A stretch of 64,000 nt of DNA from positions 62,001-126,000 of the forward strand of contig NZ_JADNBB010000017.1 of NCBI RefSeq assembly GCF_015550595.1, written 5' to 3'. Origin of the DNA: Parabacteroides goldsteinii. GTDB taxonomy: Bacteria > Bacteroidota > Bacteroidia > Bacteroidales > Tannerellaceae. Each line of letters starts with the position of its first letter. Positions within the stretch are counted from its first letter, which is position 1. Shown here one piece after another: positions 46,952 through 55,770 of this stretch. The position numbers were made by a program, and so were the translations under genes. The notes under the pieces were generated by a model, which searched no databases, was not told where the DNA came from, and saw only the letters and a list, made by a program, of their open reading frames with translations.

Positions 46952-47115
46952 GCGGTAGAGGAAGCAGAAGTAAAAGGAGTGAAGAAAGGTTTGGAGAAAG
47001 GGAAGGCCGAAGAGCAACGCCTAATCGCTTCAAACTTAAAAAAAAACAAGGAGTGAGTGTTGAAATGATCGCTAACTGTACCGGTCTGTCGGTTGAAGAG
47101 ATAGAACAATTATAA
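46952..47115 (+). pseudogene. 3' remnant of an Rpn/PD-(D/E)XK transposase-type gene
   Basis: Plus-strand codons AVEEAEVKGVKKGLEKGKAEE continue to RLIASNLKK. After a one-base shift in a run of nine A, QGVSVEMIANCTGLSVEEIEQL finishes the protein. This Lys/Glu-rich helix with a G-S-x-E-E-I-x-x-L end is the usual C-terminus of Rpn family nucleases. All upstream parts, including the nuclease core, are missing, replaced by the opposite-strand remnant. Confidence 0.6.
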
Positions 47116-47212
47116 TTTGTTAATAGTTAATTGAATCAGCAAAGTTAACCAATCGGGCAACTCTGCTGATTTTTTGTTTCAAATCTTGACAGATATGAAT
47201 GTAGTGTCGTTG

Positions 47213-47367
47213 GTAGGGGCGGTTCGCGAACCGCCCTTACAGGCGCCGTCACAATGGAACAGGCAGGTTCGACCGTAGGGGCGGGTTCTGCCCGCCCTTC
47301 TTCACCGGTTGTTATATTATTGTCGCAAAGGGTGGGCAAACCCCACCCCTACGGCCGAACCTGTCAT
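47213..47367 (+). repeat. GC-rich palindromic repeat cluster
   Basis: There are three hairpins: GTAGGGGCGGTTCGCG with its complement (47213-47240), GTAGGGGCGGGTTCTGCCCGCC (shown as two halves, 47275-47300), and GGTGGGCAAACCCCACC (47331-47347). The second and third lie in inverted units: CAGGTTCG-A-CCGTAGGGG at about 47262-47281 mirrors CCCCTACGG-C-CGAACCTG at 47344-47362. The structure resembles a REP/MITE-type element of the GTAGGGGCG family. It sits directly 3' of the Hsp70 gene. Confidence 0.7.
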
Positions 47368-47373
47368 TTTGGT

Positions 47374-48624
47374 TCACCTTTTTCTATAACTTAACGACAA
47401 ACCGTAAGCCACGCTATTGAATGTATTGCCTGTACGGATTTTATCTTTTCCGAAGATGCGGAAAAGTATTTCTCTTACCGGTATAACAAGACTGCTACCG
47501 CCTGTGATAAAGACGGAGTCGATATCCGAAGCGCTGTATTTGGAAGTTTCGAGCAGTTGGCAGATATATTGTTCGATCGCTGTCGTATGCCGTTCGATGA
47601 TTGTGGCGAATTCGTCGGGAGTGAAAGGTTCGTGAATACTGATCGTTTCTTTCTCAAAATCGATCGTCGTATCTTTTCCGTCCGATAAATTGATTTTGGA
47701 CTGTTCGATTCCTTTGAACAGTGAGAATACATAGTTGTTGTCAATCAAGACCCTTACGTTGTCAATCTTCGGATTGTTGCCTGAAAGATGGTAATAGTTA
47801 TCCATCGAACGGCGCAGTTTACTTTCTTTCAGCATAAAAGTCCGTTCCCAGTTTTTCAGTTCGCGATAGAGGATGGAGGGTACTTCGATCTCTTTGTCGT
47901 ATGACTGGTATTTCACGCCCCGTCCCAGATGAGGAGTTACTTTATACCACATGATCTCCGAGTCGAAGAGGTCACCACCGATGTAGACCCCGCCGTGGGC
48001 GATGATATCGTCTTTCCGATCTTCCTTGCGTACTTTGTCAGGTGACAGGTTCATGATTGTGAAGTCGGAAGTACCACCACCGAGGTCGGCTACCAGGACA
48101 TTTTCGCTATGGTCAAGCCGTTGTTCGTAGGAGAGGGCGGCGGCAATCGGTTCGAGTTGCAGTTTGATATTCCTGAAACCGGCATTATGCGCGGCAAGCG
48201 TCAGGCGGCTAACGGCCAGGTTTTCCTGTTTCACATCTTCCGAAAAGATCGCAGGTCTTCCCAATACCACATCGGTGATTTCTGTGCCTGTAAAAGCTTC
48301 CGCTTTCTCTTTTAAATGACGAATGATGCAGGTAACGAGCTGGTCGGGTGTCATTCGCTTGCCGAATATCCAGGTAGAAAGGAACTTATCCTGACGAAGC
48401 AGTGTCTTGACCGATTTCAGCAGGCGCCCGGTCATATTCTCTTCTATATATTTGTCGTGGGCTTCCTTTCCCACATAATAGGTCATTTCGTTCGTATCCG
48501 GGAAATAAAGGATGGAACTTGCTCTATATGAGAATACTTCTTTTTGTGTCGCATTATCAGTGAGGGAGATAATGGAATTGGAGGTCCCGAAATCTAAGCC
48601 ACATGTCAACTCGTTCATGTTCAT
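47374..48624 (-). CDS. Hsp70 family protein, YegD-like
   Basis: A 416-aa actin-fold ATPase without the substrate-binding and lid domains of DnaK. LTCGLDFGTSNSIISL is phosphate loop 1, VLVADLGGGTSDFTIM phosphate loop 2, and VFITGGSSLVIPVREILF the adenosine motif. I start it at MNMNELTC because the in-frame upstream codons are poor and a promoter lies at 48657-48687. Its length fits the YegD group, whose role is uncertain. It is a single gene, divergent from an outer-membrane protein gene. Confidence 0.9.
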   Translation of the reverse strand: MNMNELTCGLDFGTSNSIISLTDNATQKEVFSYRASSILYFPDTNEMTYYVGKEAHDKYIEENMTGRLLKSVKTLLRQDKFLSTWIFGKRMTPDQLVTCIIRHLKEKAEAFTGTEITDVVLGRPAIFSEDVKQENLAVSRLTLAAHNAGFRNIKLQLEPIAAALSYEQRLDHSENVLVADLGGGTSDFTIMNLSPDKVRKEDRKDDIIAHGGVYIGGDLFDSEIMWYKVTPHLGRGVKYQSYDKEIEVPSILYRELKNWERTFMLKESKLRRSMDNYYHLSGNNPKIDNVRVLIDNNYVFSLFKGIEQSKINLSDGKDTTIDFEKETISIHEPFTPDEFATIIERHTTAIEQYICQLLETSKYSASDIDSVFITGGSSLVIPVREILFRIFGKDKIRTGNTFNSVAYGLSLSYRKR

Positions 48625-48656
48625 CTTTGCCTTTTGTTTAATGAAAAAATGGGGCG

Positions 48657-48687
48657 CAAAGATATAAAATGCAAGTGTAGCCACCAA
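48657..48687 (-). promoter_or_regulatory. Promoter of the Hsp70-like gene
   Basis: The minus-strand -7 box TATCTTTG (48657-48664) and a -33 TTG (48685-48687) are 20 bp apart, with the start codon 33 bp downstream. It supports the short start chosen for the gene. Confidence 0.65.
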
Positions 48688-48834
48688 ACATCCGGTAGCT
48701 TTTGTTACTATCACCGGAAATATACCAAAATACACGTTTGGTATATTATTACTATCGGTTCGTATACTAAAAAGTTCAGCTATTGCCTGTTTGCCTAGTT
48801 TTGCATCAAGTTCAAAAATAAAAAGAAGCATGAT

Positions 48835-49743
48835 ATGAAAACAGGATGGGTATGGTTGATTTTGCTGGGAGTTTTTATATTTCAGGAAACAGGCGCACAG
48901 GTTTGGCTGAAGGCCGAATATATCGGTTCTTCCGGTTTTAAGGATGTCGATAACAAAAAGGTTGGCGGAAAAGGCGATATGAAAGTGATACAGGGAGGAG
49001 TCAATATCCCCGTATCGATGAAGATGGATGAAAACAATCATCCGACGGCTTGGATGGTAGGCCTGGGCGCTTCCTATGCTTCGATGAATAACAAGGATTT
49101 GTCGGGATATATAGACTTGCCGCATATTTTCAATGCACAGCTGGCAGTTTCTTATATCCGTCCGTTAAGTAAGAAATGGTCGTTATTGGCAAGTGTGGGA
49201 GCAGGGATCTTTATGGATACCGGAAGTTTGGCTTATGTCCGTTGGAATAATGTTATGGGTGTAGGGATGGCTGCGGCAATCTGGCATCTGAGGGACAATC
49301 TCGATGTGGGTATGGGTCTTGCCTTGAACACCAGTTTCGGTTACCCAATGGCCTTTCCGGCTCTTTTCGTGGACTGGCGGATTGAAGGACGCTATATGGT
49401 CAATGTCTCGATGATGGATGGGGCGGAACTATCGGGGGGCATCCAGTTGCATAAATTGTTTCGCCTGAAACTGATCGGTTCGATGAGTGGTATGCTTGCC
49501 TTTGTCAAACATGAGGGGAAAGATCAGATATTTACACAGCAGTACATAATAACCGGATTACAGCCGGAACTGACGATCACAAAATCCCTGTCTGTTCCCA
49601 TAACGATCGGCCTGTCTGCTTACCGGACCGCATTTTACGATGACCGGAGCTTGAAGGCTATGTTCCGGTCGATGGACAGAGACTATGATCCGCATTTTTC
49701 GCCTTCTTTTTATACAAGTGTGGCGATTAAGTATGGTTTCTGA
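48835..49743 (+). CDS. Outer-membrane beta-barrel protein (DUF6268-like)
   Basis: A 302-aa protein with a signal peptide (MKTGWVWLILLGVFIFQETGAQ, cut near GAQ). It is made of alternating amphipathic strands with aromatic girdles (WMVGLGASYASM, AQLAVSYIRPLSKKWSLLASVGAGIF, SFYTSVAIKYGF) and ends in a terminal Phe, the barrel-assembly signal. It resembles uncharacterised Bacteroidetes barrels of the DUF6268 group, from memory. A -7 box TAGTTTTG lies upstream at 48796-48803. It stands 72 bp before the LytS-type gene on the same strand and may be controlled by that system. Confidence 0.8.
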   Translation: MKTGWVWLILLGVFIFQETGAQVWLKAEYIGSSGFKDVDNKKVGGKGDMKVIQGGVNIPVSMKMDENNHPTAWMVGLGASYASMNNKDLSGYIDLPHIFNAQLAVSYIRPLSKKWSLLASVGAGIFMDTGSLAYVRWNNVMGVGMAAAIWHLRDNLDVGMGLALNTSFGYPMAFPALFVDWRIEGRYMVNVSMMDGAELSGGIQLHKLFRLKLIGSMSGMLAFVKHEGKDQIFTQQYIITGLQPELTITKSLSVPITIGLSAYRTAFYDDRSLKAMFRSMDRDYDPHFSPSFYTSVAIKYGF

Positions 49744-49815
49744 TTAGATCAGGTTTTGTAGTTCGTAGAAAATGTATCATCTTTACCTTGTCAAAATAAG
49801 TAAAGAAATAATGTT

Positions 49816-50904
49816 ATGCCGGAGTCGGAAGTTACATATAATAGTTTTTTGATCAAGTTTCTGATAGCCCCGAAATATAGAATCGCCAGGCATGTGTTGC
49901 TGATACTATTCTTTACTTTTGTAGCGTTCAATATGCCTTATTTGATTTGTGCCGGTTTTTTGGACGAAGTAGATGATGTGATTTGGTGTGTCAGCCTCAT
50001 TTTGTTGTTTTCCTATTTGGGAGGAATTTATCTGCATATGTATGTTTTGCTACCTGGATTGCTGCTGAAAAATCGATATGTATTGTATATCATAACTGTG
50101 TCTTTACTAATATCGGTCATGATAGTAGTCTCTTTTGGGAGCGATTACTGGCTGAATTTATATTCCGGGCAGGAACCGGGCTATTATTCTTTTTTCTATA
50201 AGAATCGAATACTGGCGGTTGAGATTGTAAGTAATTTTTTCCTTTACGGGTTATTGATTGCAGGAACTTCCATTACGATTTTGCTACGCCATTGGATAGG
50301 GCTTTATAAACGAAAGAACGAATTGGAGAAGGTAAACCTGAAAACTGAACTGGAGTTATTGAAAGACCAGATCAATCCGGAGTTCCTTTTTAATATGCTT
50401 GACGAAGCGGGCAAACGGACATTTGATAACCCGGCACAGGCCTCAATGGTCTTGATGGAGTTAAGCAGATTGCTCCGTTACCAGTTGTATGATGGGAAAC
50501 GGGAGAAAGTGTTGCTGATTTCTGAGATTTCATTTATTGAACGTTTCCTGGAACTGGCAAAGACAAGGCATGCGAACCTGAGTTTTAGCGTGACGAAGGA
50601 GGGCGGTGTTAGCCGTAAGTTGGTACCTCCTTTGTTGTTTATTCCGTTTGCCATTCATTATGTGAAGTTGTCGTCATCGGGAAATTTGCAGTTAGATGTC
50701 CATTTCTGTTTTCGGGCTGGAGAAGGAGAGTTGCATTTTTCCTGCATCTGTTTTGCTCCGGGTATGCCGGGTGGACAGATGGAGAATTGTGAAGATCTGG
50801 AAGGTGTGAATCAACGCCTCGATTTGCTATTTAAAAACTCCTATAAGTTGGAGGTGGTGGACGATGGAGGAATTTGTAAAACGAATTTATGTATCAGGTT
50901 GTGA
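49816..50904 (+). CDS. LytS-type sensor protein lacking catalytic residues (pseudokinase)
   Basis: A 362-aa inner-membrane protein with four hydrophobic helices (about 24-48, 57-80, 88-106, 135-160) and a cytoplasmic His_kinase-type domain. The phosphoacceptor motif reads DQINPEFLFNML, with Glu189 where active members have His. The ATP-binding N box is also lost: PFAIHYVKL (278-286) replaces PFVENAVKH, and the G-rich box is EDLEGVNQRLDLLF instead of GGIGLANIRRRLELLY in the next gene. It should not phosphorylate. It is translationally coupled to an intact paralogue, so it may act as its sensing or inhibitory partner. Confidence 0.85.
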   Translation: MPESEVTYNSFLIKFLIAPKYRIARHVLLILFFTFVAFNMPYLICAGFLDEVDDVIWCVSLILLFSYLGGIYLHMYVLLPGLLLKNRYVLYIITVSLLISVMIVVSFGSDYWLNLYSGQEPGYYSFFYKNRILAVEIVSNFFLYGLLIAGTSITILLRHWIGLYKRKNELEKVNLKTELELLKDQINPEFLFNMLDEAGKRTFDNPAQASMVLMELSRLLRYQLYDGKREKVLLISEISFIERFLELAKTRHANLSFSVTKEGGVSRKLVPPLLFIPFAIHYVKLSSSGNLQLDVHFCFRAGEGELHFSCICFAPGMPGGQMENCEDLEGVNQRLDLLFKNSYKLEVVDDGGICKTNLCIRL

Positions 50905-51959
50905 TGAATACGTCCGGTTTTTTACTGCGCTTGCTGGTTGAACCTCGTTGGAGGATCTTCAGGCATTTCCTGCTGTTTTCTCTCAGCATGCTAATAATCT
51001 CTGTAAATTTTTATCTGGATTTGATAGAGCGAGAAGAGTTTGTTAAAAGTAGTATTGTACAGAGCTTGATATTGCTTGTTCCTATTTATTTGAGCATATT
51101 TATATTGACTCCGCGTTTATTATTGAAGAATAAGCCGGGAAGATATGTTGTCTCCGTATTTCTGGTCATTGCTTTAGCTCTTTTATTTTCTTATTTACTG
51201 AGGCAGGAAGATATTGTTAAGGAGTTTGAATTATACCGGTTTTGGCTGTCAGCCTTCTTTTTTGTTTCTTCTATCATCCAGTTGAGCCTGATTATTGCCG
51301 GTGCGTCTGCTGTGATTGTCTTTCAGGACTATGTAAAGTACGGGTTGCGTATCGACCGGTTAGAGAATGCGACTATGCAGTCGGAACTGGAGCAATTAAA
51401 GAACCAGATCAACCCACATTTCCTCTTCAATATGCTCAACAATGCCAATGTATTGATAAAAGAAAGTCCCGATGAAGCTGTCCTTGTCCTTTCCAAACTG
51501 AAAGACCTGTTGAAGTACCAGTTAAAAGACAGCGTCTCGGAAGAAGTACGGCTGAAAGACGATATCAGTTTCCTGAATGATTATCTGAATATGGAAAAGA
51601 TAAGGCGTGATAACTTCGATTTCATCGTATCCACAGAAGGCAATATGGAAGACATAACTGTTCCTCCTCTACTGTTTATTCCTTTTGTGGAAAATGCGGT
51701 GAAGCATAACAACGATAACCGGAAGCTCTCGTACGTACATTTATATTTCAAGGTGGAAGAAGGATGCCTTACCTTTATCTGTATCAATTCGAAACCGGCC
51801 GAACAGAAGGAACGGGAAGCCGATGGAGGCATAGGCTTGGCTAATATACGTCGTCGCCTTGAACTATTATACGACACCGGTCATTCGTTACAAATAGACG
51901 AGACCGATATAACATATACGATCAATCTCCGTTTAAACTTAAAAAGAATAGTTGTATGA
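50904..51959 (+). CDS. LytS-family sensor histidine kinase
   Basis: A protein of about 351 aa with four membrane helices and a complete kinase part. The phosphoacceptor is in NQINPHFLFNMLNN (about His172), the N box in PFVENAVKHNNDN, and the G box in GGIGLANIRRRLELL. I prefer the ATG overlapping the previous stop (TGATG). An ATG five codons earlier (50889) would overlap by 16 bp. Its sequence aligns throughout with the upstream pseudokinase, so the pair arose by duplication. It passes phosphate to the LytTR regulator downstream, with which it overlaps by 4 bp. Confidence 0.92.
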   Translation: MNTSGFLLRLLVEPRWRIFRHFLLFSLSMLIISVNFYLDLIEREEFVKSSIVQSLILLVPIYLSIFILTPRLLLKNKPGRYVVSVFLVIALALLFSYLLRQEDIVKEFELYRFWLSAFFFVSSIIQLSLIIAGASAVIVFQDYVKYGLRIDRLENATMQSELEQLKNQINPHFLFNMLNNANVLIKESPDEAVLVLSKLKDLLKYQLKDSVSEEVRLKDDISFLNDYLNMEKIRRDNFDFIVSTEGNMEDITVPPLLFIPFVENAVKHNNDNRKLSYVHLYFKVEEGCLTFICINSKPAEQKEREADGGIGLANIRRRLELLYDTGHSLQIDETDITYTINLRLNLKRIVV

Positions 51960-52678
51960 ATTGCATAATTGTAGACGATGAACCGCTGGGGCGTAAAGCC
52001 ATCCAGTTACTGGTACAGGATACACCGTTATTATCTTTATGTGGAAGTTTTGGCGATGCTGTTTCTGCCGGGAAATTTATGCAGGTCAGCCCTGTCGACC
52101 TGGTCTTTCTGGATATCAAGATGCCTGGTGTAAACGGATTGGAGTTTGCCAGGATGATCCCGGCCGAAACGCTGGTCATTTTCGTTACTGCCTATGCGGA
52201 ATATGCCCTCGACAGTTACGAAGTGGATGCGATCGACTACCTGGTGAAACCGATCGAGATAGAACGTTTCAAACATGCTGTTGGAAAGGCACAGGTTTAT
52301 CACACGCTTTTGAAGGCAGACAATAATAAGAATAGTGTCGAGTCTGTTGCAGCAGATCATATATTTGTCAAAGCCGAACGTCGTTATTTCAAGATACAGT
52401 TTAAGAATATCCTGTTTATCGAGGGATTGAAGGATTATGTCGTGATCCAGACACCCGACCAGCGGATCATAACGAAGATGAACCTGAAAGCCATCCATGA
52501 AATGCTTCCGAAGGATGTTTTCCTCCGTACAAATAAATCGTATATTGTTAATACAGACTATATTGACTCGTTCGATAACAACGACGTGTTTATCGGGAAA
52601 TATGAGATTTCAATCGGTAATAGTTACCGTGATGCCTTTTTCGAGACGTTTTTTATGAAGAATAATCCGGCGGATTAG
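51956..52678 (+). CDS. LytTR-family response regulator
   Basis: A 240-aa protein. Residues 1-120 form the receiver (IVDDEPLGRK with the acid pair, phospho-acceptor D53 in FLDIKMPGVNG, and the Lys in YLVKPIEIERF). Residues about 135-235 are a LytTR DNA-binding domain (DHIFVKAERRYFKIQF, FIEGLKDYVVI, FLRTNKSYIVN). It acts as output of the upstream kinase. Targets are not visible, but the ABC permeases and barrel gene are candidates. A GtrA gene follows after 35 bp. Confidence 0.95.
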   Translation: MNCIIVDDEPLGRKAIQLLVQDTPLLSLCGSFGDAVSAGKFMQVSPVDLVFLDIKMPGVNGLEFARMIPAETLVIFVTAYAEYALDSYEVDAIDYLVKPIEIERFKHAVGKAQVYHTLLKADNNKNSVESVAADHIFVKAERRYFKIQFKNILFIEGLKDYVVIQTPDQRIITKMNLKAIHEMLPKDVFLRTNKSYIVNTDYIDSFDNNDVFIGKYEISIGNSYRDAFFETFFMKNNPAD

Positions 52679-52713
52679 GACTCGTTCTCTTTAAAATCAC
52701 GTATATTTGCCGC

Positions 52714-53097
52714 ATGAAAGAATCTGTACGGATACTGCGTTTTATCATTGTAGGCACGCTGAATGCCCTCATTACCGCCCTTGTTATCTGGGTGCTGATG
52801 GAGGGGTTGGACTGCAATTATCTATGGTCGAATGTCGCAGGATATGTCGCAGCACTTATCAATAATTTCTTTTGGAGTAAATACTGGATATTCTCAGCCC
52901 GTAGTGGAAAGTTCCAGCGTGAGATTCCTCTTTTCCTGGTTGCTTTCGGCTGTGCCTACGGGCTGCAATTCCTGTCTCTCTTACTTATGGTAGAGATCTG
53001 TGATATGAACGAATATCTGGGCCAGTTCCTGGGCCTTTTCGTATATGGTGCCGTTAACTTCACTATGAATAAACGGCTTACCTTCCTCCGGAAATAG
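52714..53097 (+). CDS. GtrA family membrane protein
   Basis: A 127-aa protein with four membrane helices. FIIVGTLNALITALVIWVLM opens it, VAGYVAALINNFFWSKYWIFS is the family block, and FTMNKRLTFLRK ends it. GtrA-like proteins are thought to flip undecaprenyl-phosphate-linked sugars across the inner membrane for surface glycans. No partner glycosyltransferase adjoins. It lies on the same strand just after the LytTR gene and is convergent with the FtsX-type permeases. Confidence 0.85.
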   Translation: MKESVRILRFIIVGTLNALITALVIWVLMEGLDCNYLWSNVAGYVAALINNFFWSKYWIFSARSGKFQREIPLFLVAFGCAYGLQFLSLLLMVEICDMNEYLGQFLGLFVYGAVNFTMNKRLTFLRK

Positions 53098-53111
53098 GAA
53101 AGCTTTTCTAA

Positions 53112-54371
53112 TTACTCACTTCTCAACGTATCGGCCGGTGCAACACGTGACGACAGATAGGCCGGGTACCAGGTTCCCAGCATAATGATAAATGCCATAA
53201 ACAAGTAAGTAAGCAGCAGCCCGAAGAAAATACGAAAGAAAGTAATATGCATAATATTCGTGCCGATAAATTCCATTTTAGCCAGGTTGATACAGAGGAT
53301 AACGGCTGGTATGGCAACCAGGCTTAACAACAACCAGCCTTCACCGATCATCATTCGTAATATCTGGCTGCGTGTGGAACCGACGGCCAGCCGTAATCCG
53401 ATCTCTGGTTTCCGGTATTCGTTGCGGAACCAGAAAGTGCCTATAATTCCCAGAAATATATTGAAGACAAGGAATATCATGAAAGCAACCCGGTAGCGGA
53501 TCTCATCCATTCGTCCGTCCGAAAGATATAGCGTATAACGCAGGTCGTCGAAAGACCTTACCTTATATAATAGAAAGTTGCCTACTGACAGTTGTTCCCG
53601 TATATCCTGTTGGAAGCTTTGTATGAAATCCCGTTGATTCAACCCGGGTTTGACACGTATGCTGATTTCGAATTGGGATAGTACGCCTTCGTTCATCTGA
53701 GCCAGATCGGAGTTGGATAATAACAGATAGGCTGCATATTCCTCGGGCCTGTAGTCGTCTCGTTTCAGAGGGCCGCAAACGTCGCCGATGAGAAATTCTT
53801 CATTATTATCTTTCAGATAAAGGATTTTTCCTTTTGCTTGTTCGCCGGGAAATTCATCCTGGGCAAATTTTCGGGAAATAATGACACTGTTTTCATTCAA
53901 GGCCTTTGCCAGCTGGGACGGTTCTCCACCTGCTAACGGATGGATGCGGAATACCTCGAAATAGGAGGGAGTGACTTCCATAAAATGACAGTCGTTTGTC
54001 TGTATTGTGTCTTTCGAAAGCCTGATATCTCTGTAACTGGCACAATAGGGGGCACTCATGTTGGAGACGCATACACTCTCTACCTGGGGATGCTGGCGGA
54101 TACGTTCCAGGATAGACAGGAAATCGGCGGCAGCCTGCTGTTCTCCTTCTTCATACCGGACATACAGCGGACTGCTTTCCGGAATGGTGGCAAGTTGTAC
54201 CTGATAGGTATCTTTTATGTCATAAGCACTGTCTATTGAAGCGGTATATCCGAATGTGATGAAAAAGTCCATTATATACCATAACAGTATAAATACGATG
54301 AATAATTCGGCAACGATCCAGGCATTTTGCCGGCGTTGTGTCCATATAAGTTTTAAAAGGTGCTGTATCAT
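53112..54371 (-). CDS. FtsX-type ABC transporter permease, second of a pair
   Basis: A 419-aa inner-membrane protein. One helix lies at about 18-38, a large periplasmic MacB-like part at 40-285, and three helices close the protein (about 290-310, 345-368, 385-405). It has the typical YRKPEIGLRLAVGSTRSQILRMMIGEGWLLL coupling stretch (shown here without its middle importance). The paralogue upstream lies 8 bp away. The ATPase that would energise the pair is absent in this window. Confidence 0.85.
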   Translation of the reverse strand: MIQHLLKLIWTQRRQNAWIVAELFIVFILLWYIMDFFITFGYTASIDSAYDIKDTYQVQLATIPESSPLYVRYEEGEQQAAADFLSILERIRQHPQVESVCVSNMSAPYCASYRDIRLSKDTIQTNDCHFMEVTPSYFEVFRIHPLAGGEPSQLAKALNENSVIISRKFAQDEFPGEQAKGKILYLKDNNEEFLIGDVCGPLKRDDYRPEEYAAYLLLSNSDLAQMNEGVLSQFEISIRVKPGLNQRDFIQSFQQDIREQLSVGNFLLYKVRSFDDLRYTLYLSDGRMDEIRYRVAFMIFLVFNIFLGIIGTFWFRNEYRKPEIGLRLAVGSTRSQILRMMIGEGWLLLSLVAIPAVILCINLAKMEFIGTNIMHITFFRIFFGLLLTYLFMAFIIMLGTWYPAYLSSRVAPADTLRSE

Positions 54372-54379
54372 GGTTCTGT

Positions 54380-55681
54380 TTATTTATCGTTTAATGCATC
54401 TACAACCGGTTTCCTGAGGGCACGCCAGGCAGGAACGAGGGCTGACAGTAAATTAAGTATCAGGCAAAAAGCAAAAGCGTATCCGAAAATAACCGGATTC
54501 AGGAACATACCAGGTGACAGGTCTATCGAGGCGGTCAGCGAACTGCCATCCCAGTTATATCTTCCCAGCAACCAGCCTTTAAGCAGGCTGACCAATCCGT
54601 AGGACAGTAGTAAGCCGGTCAGGCCTCCGAGTAGAGTAAGCAATAGGTTTTCATATAAAACTTGCATCAATAATGTCCTGTTCATCGCACCGAATGCTTT
54701 ACGTATACCGAGTTCCTCCATTCTTTTCTTCATACGTGATGCCGTCATTCCTGTCAGGTTGATAGAGGGAACCAATAACAGGATCAGGATGATCAGTATT
54801 ATCTGAATATACAGCTGTGTATAGTCGGGAACATTGAATGATTCGCCACTGCGAAGGTAGGCCCGGAAAATAGTATCGGGCTGGTCGTTTAATATCAGAT
54901 CGTACTGGGTTGTGCTGGTATTGTATTTGCGGCAAAGGACTTCTGCCTCCGTGCGGATAGCATCAAAGTCATTCGGGCTTTTAGCCAGGATATATACCTG
55001 CATACGTCCCAGGACATAGTTACACCATGCACCTCCTTTGATCTGCGAGGGGCGGTTGGTGAAAGGCAACCACAACTCTGCATAGCAATAATTAGCGATG
55101 GAAGGGACGTCTTTGACGACTCCGGCTACTGTGTATTCTTCGAAATTCAGTAGAAATGTTTTTCCGGTTGCATCGGTCGTATTGAACAACTTTCGTGCCA
55201 GCGATTCGCATAAGACCGCTTTCCGGATGCCGGAGGTGAATTCTTCTTCTGTATAAGGGGCTCCTGACAGGAATGAGAATCGGAAAACTTTCCAGAATGC
55301 GGCATCTGTTCCCATGACAAGGCCGTTATAGACATTTTTGTTACCTTGCAACTGGATAAACTCACTTTGTTCTCCTAAAGGTATGACTGCCGTAACCGCT
55401 TCGGGGATTTGCATCGGGTAGAAACATTCTTTAATGGTCGGGTACGATAGTTGACTGCTACCTTGTCCTTTCCCTTCTTTTTTAGCGACTTTCCCGTACT
55501 GGACAATCATCATCCGGTCGCGATAGCTTTCCGGTTCTATGTTGGCTGTATGGAAATAATACAGGATAGCCAATGTCATAACCATAGAGATAGCCAGGCC
55601 GGTACCGGCTATATAGATAATACTGAAGAATTTATTTTGCTTCAGCATCTGAACTGCCTGTTTGAAATAGACCTTATACAT
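54380..55681 (-). CDS. FtsX-type ABC transporter permease, first of a pair
   Basis: A 433-aa inner-membrane protein with the same layout. The N-terminal helix is FFSIIYIAGTGLAISMVMTL (about 18-37), then comes a periplasmic MacB-like domain (45-285), and three C-terminal helices follow. MKKRMEELGIRKAFGAMNRTLLMQVL is the ATPase-contact stretch. Bacteroidetes use such pairs to extrude signals or antimicrobials, often under a two-component system. The LytTR operon nearby is a candidate regulator by position only. Confidence 0.85.
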   Translation of the reverse strand: MYKVYFKQAVQMLKQNKFFSIIYIAGTGLAISMVMTLAILYYFHTANIEPESYRDRMMIVQYGKVAKKEGKGQGSSQLSYPTIKECFYPMQIPEAVTAVIPLGEQSEFIQLQGNKNVYNGLVMGTDAAFWKVFRFSFLSGAPYTEEEFTSGIRKAVLCESLARKLFNTTDATGKTFLLNFEEYTVAGVVKDVPSIANYCYAELWLPFTNRPSQIKGGAWCNYVLGRMQVYILAKSPNDFDAIRTEAEVLCRKYNTSTTQYDLILNDQPDTIFRAYLRSGESFNVPDYTQLYIQIILIILILLLVPSINLTGMTASRMKKRMEELGIRKAFGAMNRTLLMQVLYENLLLTLLGGLTGLLLSYGLVSLLKGWLLGRYNWDGSSLTASIDLSPGMFLNPVIFGYAFAFCLILNLLSALVPAWRALRKPVVDALNDK

Positions 55682-55770
55682 AAAAGACTTTGTTATTATT
55701 GTTCGATGCAGATAATAACAAAGTCTGTGCCATAAAGGTAATGTGTTGTAATACAGTATTTGCAGCTTTG

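Noticed and set aside
48625-49125. Longer N-terminus for the Hsp70-like protein
   Set aside because: The extra 167 codons overlap the divergent barrel gene and the promoter region and do not resemble any protein; the actin-fold domain begins at MNMNELTC.
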